A DNA stretch of 64,000 nt from contig CADCHY010000006.1 of NCBI GenBank assembly GCA_902801365.1, positions 1 through 64,000 on the forward strand, written 5' to 3'. Source of the DNA: an uncultured Succiniclasticum sp. GTDB taxonomy: Bacteria > Bacillota > Negativicutes > Acidaminococcales > Acidaminococcaceae. Below, one piece after another: positions 1 to 7,577 of the stretch. Every line of letters starts with the position of its first letter. Within the stretch, counting starts at the first letter, position 1. Below the pieces are notes generated by a model. That model saw only the letters and a program-made list of their open reading frames with translations, was not told the origin of the DNA and did not search any database. The position numbers and the translations under genes were made by a program.

Positions 1-1767
1 TCCCTTAACAGCGCGGAGTTCAAACTGCGGGAAGCAGATTTCGGAACCTATCCCAAAGGGCTGATCTACGGTCTGTCCGTACTGGATTCCTGGATCTACG
101 ACATCGATCCGGTCAGCAGTCTGCAATATGAACCGCTGCTGCAGGAACTGCGCGACGCCGTGCATACCAACTATTATGAAACCCTGATCGAAACCAACCT
201 GCTGGACAACACCCACCGGGTCATCCTGACCCTGACCCCGGAAGAGGGCAAAGAGGAAAAGGAACAGGCCGAACTGGCGGAAACGCTGGCCACTGTGAAA
301 GAGAAGATGGAACGCGGCGAGCTGGAACGGTACGCCGCGGAATGCGCGGAACTCCACGAACGGCAGGCCGCGCCGGATCCGGAAGAGGCCCTGGCATCCA
401 TTCCTCTGCTGGAACGGAAAGACATCCGGCGGGAGACGGAAAAGCTGACCGTAGAGAAAGAAACGGTGGAAGGGGGAACCCTGCTGTACCAGGCCCTGCC
501 GACCAACAAAGTTACCTACCTTAACTGGCATTTCGATATGACCGGCATTGACCCGGAACTGCTGCCGTACTGCAATCTCCTCAGCGATGTGCTGGGTAAG
601 CTGAACACGGACGAGTATTCCTACGCGGACCTGGCAAAATATACGGACATGTATACCGGCGGCATCTCCTTCCAGATGGAAGCGTTAAGCCGGAACAGCG
701 ACTGCAACGACTATACGGTGAAGTTTTCCCTGGCAGCGAAATGCCTGACGGCCAAACTGCCGGAACTGTTCAAAATCCTGAAGGCCATGACGCTGCACAC
801 CCGGTTTACCGACAAAGCACGGCTGAAAGAACTGATTGACCAGGTGAAAACCGACTGGGACAACACATTCTTTGCCAAAGGCCAGACCGTGGCGGCGGTG
901 CGGCTCGCTTCGTATTTTTCCGCCAAAGCCCGGGTGACGGAGCAGGATTATTACAGTTACTACCAGTTTGTGAAACGGCTGGCGGAAGATTTTGATAAAG
1001 AGGCAGATACTGTCATCGCCAATCTGCAGAAACTGCTGCCGGTATTCTTTAATAAAGGCCAGTACCTGTTAAGCTACAGCTGTGATGAAACGGACCGGAA
1101 TGAAGTGCGCCGGATGGCGCTGGATTTTGCATCGGCGCTGCCAGCGGACAGTGAGGCCGGCGGGAAAGATGTAAAAATTCTCCCGCAGCCGGAAAAGAAC
1201 GAAGCCATCATCACACCGGGTAAGGTGCAATATGTGCTGGCCGGCGGCGATTACCACAAACACGATTACCAATATAATGGAAGTATGCTGGTGCTGGCCA
1301 CCATGTTGCGGTATGAATACCTGTGGACGAAAATCCGGGTGCAGGGCGGGGCCTATGGGGCGAACGCTGTGTTCGACCGGAACGGCGTCATGTATTTTTC
1401 TACCTACCGCGACCCGCAGCTGAAAAACAGCCTGGAAGCTTTCCGCGCCTTGCCGGACTGGCTTGAGAAACTGGACCTGACCGACCGGGAGATGACCAAA
1501 TACGTCATCGGTACCATGAGCGGGGTAGACGTGCCCCTGACCAACTCCCTGAAAGTTTCCCGGGCAGCCCTGCAGGAACTGCTGGCTGTTTCCGATGCCG
1601 ACCGGCAGAAGACACGGAATGAAATCCTTGACGTTACGCTGGCAGATATCAAAGCCCTGGCGAAGATGATCCGGGACGTGCTGGCGGACAATTACATCTG
1701 CGTCGTCGGGGGACAGCAGGCCATTGAAGAAAACAAAGAAGAGTTCAACAGAACACTGAAACAATAA
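1..1767 (+). CDS. Zinc protease of the M16C (presequence protease/insulinase-like) family, 3' part
   Basis: The frame is open from the first base of the window, so the gene begins upstream and about 588 residues are visible, ending at the stop at 1765-1767. The visible part is the C-terminal half of a large PreP/insulinase-like peptidase: a long charged helical linker (frame residues about 70-150) followed by the two C-terminal M16-like halves, which are rich in LxxELF-type helices and the RVQGGAYGA segment typical of M16 C-terminal domains. The HxxEH zinc site lies in the missing N-terminal part. Such enzymes degrade short unstructured peptides. The gene ends at a strong bidirectional terminator shared with the convergent LysR gene. 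The family call is confident; substrate and location are not known. Confidence 0.85.
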   Translation, partial: SLNSAEFKLREADFGTYPKGLIYGLSVLDSWIYDIDPVSSLQYEPLLQELRDAVHTNYYETLIETNLLDNTHRVILTLTPEEGKEEKEQAELAETLATVKEKMERGELERYAAECAELHERQAAPDPEEALASIPLLERKDIRRETEKLTVEKETVEGGTLLYQALPTNKVTYLNWHFDMTGIDPELLPYCNLLSDVLGKLNTDEYSYADLAKYTDMYTGGISFQMEALSRNSDCNDYTVKFSLAAKCLTAKLPELFKILKAMTLHTRFTDKARLKELIDQVKTDWDNTFFAKGQTVAAVRLASYFSAKARVTEQDYYSYYQFVKRLAEDFDKEADTVIANLQKLLPVFFNKGQYLLSYSCDETDRNEVRRMALDFASALPADSEAGGKDVKILPQPEKNEAIITPGKVQYVLAGGDYHKHDYQYNGSMLVLATMLRYEYLWTKIRVQGGAYGANAVFDRNGVMYFSTYRDPQLKNSLEAFRALPDWLEKLDLTDREMTKYVIGTMSGVDVPLTNSLKVSRAALQELLAVSDADRQKTRNEILDVTLADIKALAKMIRDVLADNYICVVGGQQAIEENKEEFNRTLKQ

Positions 1768-1811
1768 AACCGGTCTGACTAAGGCGGTTAAATTATTTAA
1801 TAAACAAAAAG

Positions 1812-1872
1812 AAAACCTCCTGTGATAAACAGATGTGGTCTGATAACCACACAGAATCACAGGAGGTTTTTT
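1812..1872. terminator. Bidirectional rho-independent terminator
   Basis: Perfect 15-base arms (1812-1826 and 1856-1870) enclose a loop with its own small GTGGT/ACCAC hairpin. T-runs follow on both strands. It lies between the convergent M16C protease and LysR genes and can serve both. Confidence 0.9.
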
Positions 1873-1963
1873 ATTGTGTTTTTATTACATTACCTTGTCT
1901 GAGAAAAGAAAACATTACAGGTCATTCTCTTCAATCTCATGTTTAAGCAGGTCGATAAAGTCT

Positions 1964-2791
1964 TTAACTTCCGGGCGGCAGTCTTTCCGGTAAATAATGC
2001 CCCGTAACGTGCGTGAAGTTCGGAATATCAAAACAATACTGCCGGACACAAACCAATATGGCATTATCCACCTCGGTTTTTACTAAAAGCTCATGGCTGG
2101 AATAGGGATGGTCGATAATCGTAATTGACGGTTCGTGCGCTTCCAGGTAATCACGCAACCGGTCGTCAGCTTTGGAAAGGCCGCGGGCGTGCATCATCAA
2201 CCTGCTGCCCCGCAGATGTTTAATGGTCGCTTTTTTCATGCCGGCTAACGGGTGGCTTTTTGGAACGCAAATATTTAACTGACTGGGTTTTAAGGAAACG
2301 ATTTCTGTGGCAGAGGTATCAACAAAACCCTGCGCAAAGTTAAACATATAGTCAGAGGTGATATCAAAATTGCCGGTCAGGAACGCCGAAAAATAATACG
2401 GGCATGATTCTTGCTTTAATACAATGTCAACATCAGGATATTTTTTCTTGTATTTTCTGCAAATAGTGAACAGCAGGGGGGAATAAATTTCCGGGAGCGT
2501 CCCGATGACGACAGACTTCGGCATTTGATCCGTCATACCCCGGCATTTCCGGTAAAGCTGCTCGTAATTATTGATAATCGGTTCTCCTTCTTCCAGAAAC
2601 ACTTTTCCTACAGGGGTCAGAGTAACACCTTTTGAACTTCTTTCAAAAACGGCAAATCCCAGCTTCGCTTCTGCGGCTTTGACCTGCTGAACCAAAGCGG
2701 GTCTTGAGATAAAAAGGATATCAGCCGTTTTTGTCAGGCTGCCACATTGGGCAATTTGCAGCAATCTCCTGAACATCTGGGAACTAATCAT
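1964..2791 (-). CDS. LysR-family transcriptional regulator, C-terminus frameshifted
   Basis: The N-terminal 60 residues form a LysR-type winged helix-turn-helix (SLTKTADILFISRPALVQQVKA), followed by a periplasmic-binding-protein-like effector domain with the usual KSHPLA segment. As read, the frame ends at 1964 after an atypical tail (HYLPERLPPGS). The +1-shifted frame carries a natural LysR-like ending (GIIYRKDCRPEVKDFIDLL) that runs to a stop at 1915-1917. A single-base indel near the G-run at about 2001-2005 would join them, so the intended gene is probably 1915-2791. The start ATG (2791) is preceded by GGTGG. The gene diverges from the first adhesin gene, so it could control it, but LysR targets cannot be read from sequence. 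Confidence 0.85.
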   Translation of the reverse strand: MISSQMFRRLLQIAQCGSLTKTADILFISRPALVQQVKAAEAKLGFAVFERSSKGVTLTPVGKVFLEEGEPIINNYEQLYRKCRGMTDQMPKSVVIGTLPEIYSPLLFTICRKYKKKYPDVDIVLKQESCPYYFSAFLTGNFDITSDYMFNFAQGFVDTSATEIVSLKPSQLNICVPKSHPLAGMKKATIKHLRGSRLMMHARGLSKADDRLRDYLEAHEPSITIIDHPYSSHELLVKTEVDNAILVCVRQYCFDIPNFTHVTGHYLPERLPPGS

Positions 2792-3205
2792 AATATGACC
2801 ACCATTTCATTATTGATGTACTGTTTCGATAAAACAGAAAAATAAGATAAATATAATAATATTATATAAACTGTTCTATTCTATCATATTTTTTAATTTA
2901 AATAAATGTTTGTCTTCGATTACTATATGTTAAGCTTTTATTTACATGTAATACTCTCTTACAGCAATGTTAATGGTTTTCGTCATTCTCTCAATATGTA
3001 ATTATAGATTAAACTAATTATATACATTATGGATAAGTGTAGTTTTTTTCATAATTATATCCGGAGAGATGAACTTTTTTCCGTGGCTATTTAGCTACAG
3101 ACTGTATATACTTTGCTTTCCAAAAATAATTAAGAGCAAATGAATGGCAGCTGAGATTTACGGGGAGTAAATCTTAATTATATTATTTATGTAAGGAGGC
3201 TCCTT
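2792..3205. other. AT-rich divergent intergenic region
   Basis: These 414 bases separate the LysR gene (leftward) from the first trimeric adhesin (rightward). They are very AT-rich and must hold the promoters for both, but no -35/-10 pair stands out enough to name. A clear ribosome binding site (AAGGAGG, 3193-3199) precedes the adhesin ATG. No coding or RNA gene is seen. Confidence 0.5.
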
Positions 3206-6200
3206 ATGAACAGAATCTACAAATTGATTTGGTCCAAAGTTAAAAACTGTTATGTTGTTACGTCTGAACTGGCGAAGAATCATGGGAAAAATTGTGCCCG
3301 CAGTAAAAAGAGCAATGTTCTAAAAAGTTCAGCAGTTCTTTCGTTAAGCATTGCTTTGGCACTTGGAGTTACCGGGCAAGCATTTGCAGAAGACCTAAAT
3401 GTTGATGGGAACCTGGCAGTTACCGGTGGGGCCACTGTTGGTGAAACCCTGGCAGTTACCGGTGGGGCCACTGTTGGTGAAACCCTGGCAGTTGGTGAGA
3501 GCCTGACAGTTACCGGTGACGCAACTGTTGGTGGGAACCTGGCAGTTACAGGAAACACGACAATTGCAAATCTGCAAGTGAGCAATGGTATTATAAATAT
3601 GGGAACATCACAGGGCGGATATCCTCACCAAATCGTAATCGATACGAACTCTAATATCGCATTAGGAGAGAGTTATAGTAGTAGTTATTTTTTCCAGGGT
3701 AATACCTCTAATGCCGTAGCAATAGGTAGCTTTGCTGTTATAAATAATACTACTGGTGGTGTCGCTATAGGAGATAGAGCTTCTGTATATAATGGAGGAA
3801 AAGTCGCTATTGGCAGAGGCGCTACTGCGAGGGGCAACAATTCGATTAATATTGGTGGAAATATTGGTGGCTGGGGTAGTGCGTACGGAGATTTTAAAGC
3901 AGACGGAGAAGATGATACTGTTATAGGAGGATCTGCCAGCGGGTATAATAACACCGCAATAGGCAGCGGAAGTAATGCAGGATATTGGTCAAATCAATAT
4001 GGAAGACCAAGCCAGGACAATACTGCCATAGGGTACAATGCAATTGCAGAAGGTGAAAGAGAAACGGCAGTTGGGTCACAAAGTCATGCCGGTGGCTGGA
4101 ACAGCACGGCTGTCGGCTATAAGGCAGAGACCGTAAGATCTGATTCTGTAGCAGTAGGCGCAAACAGCAAAACTAATGGAGATGCAAATATTGCGATCGG
4201 TCCTTATGCATCAACGTATAGCTACTCCAGTATTGCTGTTGGGCATGGAGCACAGGCAAATACGGATGATTCCATTTCGATGGGCCGCTCAGCAAAGGTT
4301 GAATATATTGAATCGGCGCAAACAGACGATACTCGAAGATTTGCCCAAAATGCAATAGCTATTGGTCAGTCCAGCATTGCAAGGGGATTAGATGCTACCG
4401 CGGTGGGAAGAAATTCCGTGGCAAACAGAAGAAATTCTACAGCATATGGAAATAACAGCCACGCGAATGGCTGGAACTCAATCGCGATTGGTAATAAAAG
4501 TATAGCGGGGCTGGAAAGCAATATAGAAAAAATTACTTATAACGAAGAAGGTAAGGCTATTGTCACAATAAAAGATGCTGAGTCCGGTCAGTCTGCCGTA
4601 GCAGTCGGAAACCGGGCCCGCGCAATCGAGGAATATTCTACTGCTGTCGGCGCAAGTACAAATGCAGAAGGCTGGCACAGCGTGGCCGTAGGCGATTCCA
4701 ACAGTGCTGTCGGCCGGTTCAGCACGGCCATGGGCGCAGGCTGGTCAAGATATACAGTAGATGAAGACGACAACGATAACACGGAAGCGCCAAGAAAATA
4801 TGAATCTATTGGTGCTAACCAGGCGACCGGTGATTACAGCACGGCAGTCGGATATGGGAACGCCACTACAGGCGATAACAGCACAGCATTGGGCATGCAG
4901 AACGCGGTGTCCGGCAATAATTCCATCGGTATCGGCACTAAAAATATCATCGGTTCCGTAACCAAACCCGGCGATACCAAAGAATTAACGGCAGATACCG
5001 ACAAGGGAAACGTTACTGGTTTTGCCTTTGGTAATGAGAATGAAATAACCGGCAATAATTCCATCGCAATCGGTGTCGGGAACAAAGTATCCGGTGAGAA
5101 CTCCGGTGCCTTTGGTGATCCGAACATTGTAAACGGAAACAATTCTTACGTTGTCGGTAATAACAGCAGGGTTGAAAAAGATGCCAACGAAGGCTTTATC
5201 ATGGGTAACAAGAGCAAGGTTTCCGGACAGGGCGGTATTATTGCCGGCAGCAACTCCGAGGTAACCGCTAAAGATTCCGTTGCCATTGGTAACCGTGCAA
5301 AAGCTACCATAGCAAACTCTGTAGCACTGGGCAGCGGATCCGAAACTACGCATATGGGTGGTTTGAACGGCAAGAAGGAAATTGAGATTCCCGGTACCAA
5401 TACGAAATATACAAACGTGACCGGTGAAAGCCCGGTAGGCACTGTCAGCGTTGGTAAGCCGGGCGAAGAACGCACGATCACCAACGTGGCAGCCGGCCGC
5501 GTTGGCCCTGGCAGCACCGACGCTATCAACGGTTCTGAATTGTATGCCGTGGAACAGCAGGTCGTTGCCAACTCGGCAGATATCGTTAACTTGAGCAACC
5601 GCATCGATAAGGTAGGTGCCGGCGCTGCGGCTCTGGCAGGCTTGCACCCGCTGGACTTTGACCCGGATGAAAAGTGGGATTTCGCTGCTTCCGTCGGCAG
5701 CTACAAGAGCGAGCAGGCTGTCGCCATCGGCGCGTTCTACCGTCCTAACGAAGACACCATGTTCAGTATTGCCGGTACAATCGGTGACGGGCGTAACATG
5801 GTCAACGTGGGTGTAAGCTGGAAGTTCGGTCAGAAGAACCGTATTTCCGCCAACCGCATTTCTTCCGCAAAAGAAATCATCGAGCTGCGCAAGAATCAGG
5901 AAAATGTACACTCCTTCCTGGCTGATGCCGTAGCAGGCAACCAGCTTGACTTGTCCAAGATTCAGCTGTTCCCGGATGTGGAGGAAAACCACTGGGCCTA
6001 TGACTATGTAGCCACCATGGCCGGCAACGGCGTACTGGAAGGCTATCCGGACGGTTACTTCAAGGGCAACCGCAACATGACCCGTTACGAAATGGCAGCG
6101 GTGCTGTATCGTCTGATGCAGAACGGCGCGCGCCTGAGCGACAAGGCTCTGACCGAGTTCGCACCGGAACTGGATCGCATCCGCGTCGATACGATTACCC

Positions 6201-6430
6201 ACCATAAGGATGGCACACCGCATATCCAGCGTGTTCGTACGATTAAGGAACGGGTAGAGGAAAAACCGGACCCGGCCTATAAAGAAGAAAAATTAGCACA
6301 AGAAAAGGCTGCTAAAGAAAAAATCGCAAAAGAAAAAGCGGAAGCCAAGGCTGCCAAAGAACAGCTGGCAAAAGAAAAAGCGGCAGCTAAGGCAGCTAAA
6401 GCAAAGGCAGCAGAAAAACCGGCCGAATAA
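3206..6430 (+). CDS. Trimeric autotransporter adhesin with YadA head, YadA anchor and C-terminal SLH domain
   Basis: 1074 residues. Residues 1-25 form an extended type V signal region (ESPR: MNRIYKLIWSKVKNCYVV), with signal cleavage after about A61. Next come short LAVTGGATVGET repeats (about 70-115), then many YadA-head repeats of the SxAIG..AxAxG type (about 150-720), and a neck/stalk with TNVAAGR and a DAINGSELYAVEQ motif. The YadA anchor (about 808-876) encodes the four outer-membrane strands. Unusually, an SLH domain follows the anchor (about 918-975: FPDVEENHWAYDYV, GYPDGYFKG, MTRYEMAAVLYRL), and then a Lys/Ala-rich tail (about 1020-1074). The part after the barrel should face the periplasm, so the SLH domain could bind the cell wall. 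First gene of the adhesin island; likely role is adhesion or aggregation. Confidence 0.93.
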   Translation: MNRIYKLIWSKVKNCYVVTSELAKNHGKNCARSKKSNVLKSSAVLSLSIALALGVTGQAFAEDLNVDGNLAVTGGATVGETLAVTGGATVGETLAVGESLTVTGDATVGGNLAVTGNTTIANLQVSNGIINMGTSQGGYPHQIVIDTNSNIALGESYSSSYFFQGNTSNAVAIGSFAVINNTTGGVAIGDRASVYNGGKVAIGRGATARGNNSINIGGNIGGWGSAYGDFKADGEDDTVIGGSASGYNNTAIGSGSNAGYWSNQYGRPSQDNTAIGYNAIAEGERETAVGSQSHAGGWNSTAVGYKAETVRSDSVAVGANSKTNGDANIAIGPYASTYSYSSIAVGHGAQANTDDSISMGRSAKVEYIESAQTDDTRRFAQNAIAIGQSSIARGLDATAVGRNSVANRRNSTAYGNNSHANGWNSIAIGNKSIAGLESNIEKITYNEEGKAIVTIKDAESGQSAVAVGNRARAIEEYSTAVGASTNAEGWHSVAVGDSNSAVGRFSTAMGAGWSRYTVDEDDNDNTEAPRKYESIGANQATGDYSTAVGYGNATTGDNSTALGMQNAVSGNNSIGIGTKNIIGSVTKPGDTKELTADTDKGNVTGFAFGNENEITGNNSIAIGVGNKVSGENSGAFGDPNIVNGNNSYVVGNNSRVEKDANEGFIMGNKSKVSGQGGIIAGSNSEVTAKDSVAIGNRAKATIANSVALGSGSETTHMGGLNGKKEIEIPGTNTKYTNVTGESPVGTVSVGKPGEERTITNVAAGRVGPGSTDAINGSELYAVEQQVVANSADIVNLSNRIDKVGAGAAALAGLHPLDFDPDEKWDFAASVGSYKSEQAVAIGAFYRPNEDTMFSIAGTIGDGRNMVNVGVSWKFGQKNRISANRISSAKEIIELRKNQENVHSFLADAVAGNQLDLSKIQLFPDVEENHWAYDYVATMAGNGVLEGYPDGYFKGNRNMTRYEMAAVLYRLMQNGARLSDKALTEFAPELDRIRVDTITHHKDGTPHIQRVRTIKERVEEKPDPAYKEEKLAQEKAAKEKIAKEKAEAKAAKEQLAKEKAAAKAAKAKAAEKPAE
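3413..3555 (+). repeat. 36-bp coding tandem repeat in the adhesin N-terminus
   Basis: Two perfect 36-bp copies (3413-3448, 3449-3484) encode LAVTGGATVGET and are followed by degenerate copies to about 3555. The unit length is a multiple of three, so copy-number change would alter length without shifting frame. Confidence 0.85.
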
Positions 6431-6515
6431 TAAGGGCATGCATGAGGACGGTTACATACAGGCATAGCACATTTTGCGATATGGATGATACTTGATAACA
6501 GGAGGGAGATCCATT

Positions 6516-7385
6516 ATGTTGGTTAAAAAGTTATTGGCTGTGGCAGCGCTGGGTTGTGCGTTACTTGCGTCGCAGGCGTTTGCATACGAAACAGGCGAAT
6601 ATTCCAAAGAAGCGTTGCGCCGGGGCGATGACAAACCGGTGGTGGTGAAGGACTACCCGGTAGTAGCGATAGAAGACGTTGTGGCGTCTCCGCAGTTATA
6701 TACGGAAAAGCTCATTGCGGTACAGGGCCCGATCCGGTACTTTGTGACAGGCAATATATATGAGATGCAGGCTGAGAACGGAACACGGTTGCGCGCCAAT
6801 TTCGGCAGGTACAGCCGCCGGCTGCTGTTCCGGACACCGTTTACCGCTATCGGAGTAATGCGGAAGGATGCGCAGGGGGATTATTTAAAAGTTGAAAAAG
6901 TGATCTGGCGTGATGTGAACCCCTACAAGGAATACTTTGACGCACAGAACAGGACCGGCCACACCTTGCCTGGGGAAGGGAACAAAAAAGTGGTAAACGA
7001 CCGTGACCCGGCTTTCTTCCACGATCCCATCGTCAGTGATAACAAACGTTTCCTGCAGAACAATCCGAAAGGATTGAGCTATGCAGACCTTGCATCCTAC
7101 CAGGCGATAGAAGGGAAAGCGTTTGCCGGTGGGAATCTGGAAGTGGGGACGAAGGTAGCCCTTATGGGCCGCAACATCGCCACGATCAAGGGGGACTGGA
7201 TGAAGTTCTGGGATAAGAACATGACACCGGTCACGCTGAAGATGAACAACACGTACTGCCCATTGGGTCAGCGTGGAACATTCTTCGGAACGGTGCAGGA
7301 AGAAAACGGCGTGAAGTATGTCTCCGTGGACTGCTTCGAGAGTATTGAAAACTGGCCGCAGCCGCCGATTGCCGGAGCAAACTGA
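6516..7385 (+). CDS. Exported protein of unknown function, OB-fold-like N-terminal part
   Basis: 289 residues from the ATG at 6516, chosen because GGAGGG (6501-6506) lies at proper distance; a TTG at 6492 is less likely. A Sec signal peptide ends in ASQAFA (about residue 23). Residues about 50-130 (VVASPQLYTEKLIAVQGPI... NGTRLRANFG... FTAIGVMRKD...YLKVEKV) alternate strands and glycines like a small beta-barrel of the OB type. A second similar block (VGTKVALMGRNIATIKGDW... GTFFGTVQEENGVKYVSVDCF) follows, suggesting two related domains. It sits 85 bases after one adhesin and ends in its own terminator, probably in the same transcript. A periplasmic role, perhaps helping adhesin assembly, is inference from position only. 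No catalytic motif was recognised. Confidence 0.75.
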   Translation: MLVKKLLAVAALGCALLASQAFAYETGEYSKEALRRGDDKPVVVKDYPVVAIEDVVASPQLYTEKLIAVQGPIRYFVTGNIYEMQAENGTRLRANFGRYSRRLLFRTPFTAIGVMRKDAQGDYLKVEKVIWRDVNPYKEYFDAQNRTGHTLPGEGNKKVVNDRDPAFFHDPIVSDNKRFLQNNPKGLSYADLASYQAIEGKAFAGGNLEVGTKVALMGRNIATIKGDWMKFWDKNMTPVTLKMNNTYCPLGQRGTFFGTVQEENGVKYVSVDCFESIENWPQPPIAGAN

Positions 7386-7409
7386 ACCTATAAAGACTAG
7401 TATTATTTT

Positions 7410-7452
7410 AGCCATGACAGGTTTAACAAATCATGTCATGGCTATATTTTGT
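7410..7452 (+). terminator. Rho-independent terminator
   Basis: Perfect 10-base arms AGCCATGACA (7410-7419) and TGTCATGGCT (7434-7443), then ATATTTTGTT. Ends the adhesin plus exported-protein unit. Confidence 0.8.
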
Positions 7453-7467
7453 TATATTTAAAGAATA

Positions 7468-7496
7468 TTGACAAAACCGCATCGCGGAGTTAATAT
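7468..7496 (+). promoter_or_regulatory. Consensus sigma-70-type promoter for the autotransporter gene
   Basis: TTGACA (7468-7473), 17-base spacer, TAATAT (7491-7496). Transcription should begin near 7503. Confidence 0.8.
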
Positions 7497-7510
7497 CATA
7501 CTTGTTGTAA

Positions 7511-7538
7511 GGACACGGCTTTTCGGGCCGTGTCTTTA
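7511..7538 (+). promoter_or_regulatory. Terminator-like hairpin at the extreme 5' end of the leader
   Basis: GGACACGGC (7511-7519) pairs with GCCGTGTCT (7527-7535) and is followed by TT. It starts only about 8 bases after the predicted transcription start and so would be transcribed first. It could be an mRNA-stabilising 5' hairpin or a weak attenuator. Confidence 0.55.
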
Positions 7539-7577
7539 CAATGTTGAATTACACATTTTAAACCCGGGAGGGCCTTT

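Noticed and set aside
4985-6223. A 412-codon minus-strand frame opposite the first adhesin
   Set aside because: Shadow of the repetitive adhesin coding sequence; no recognisable protein features.
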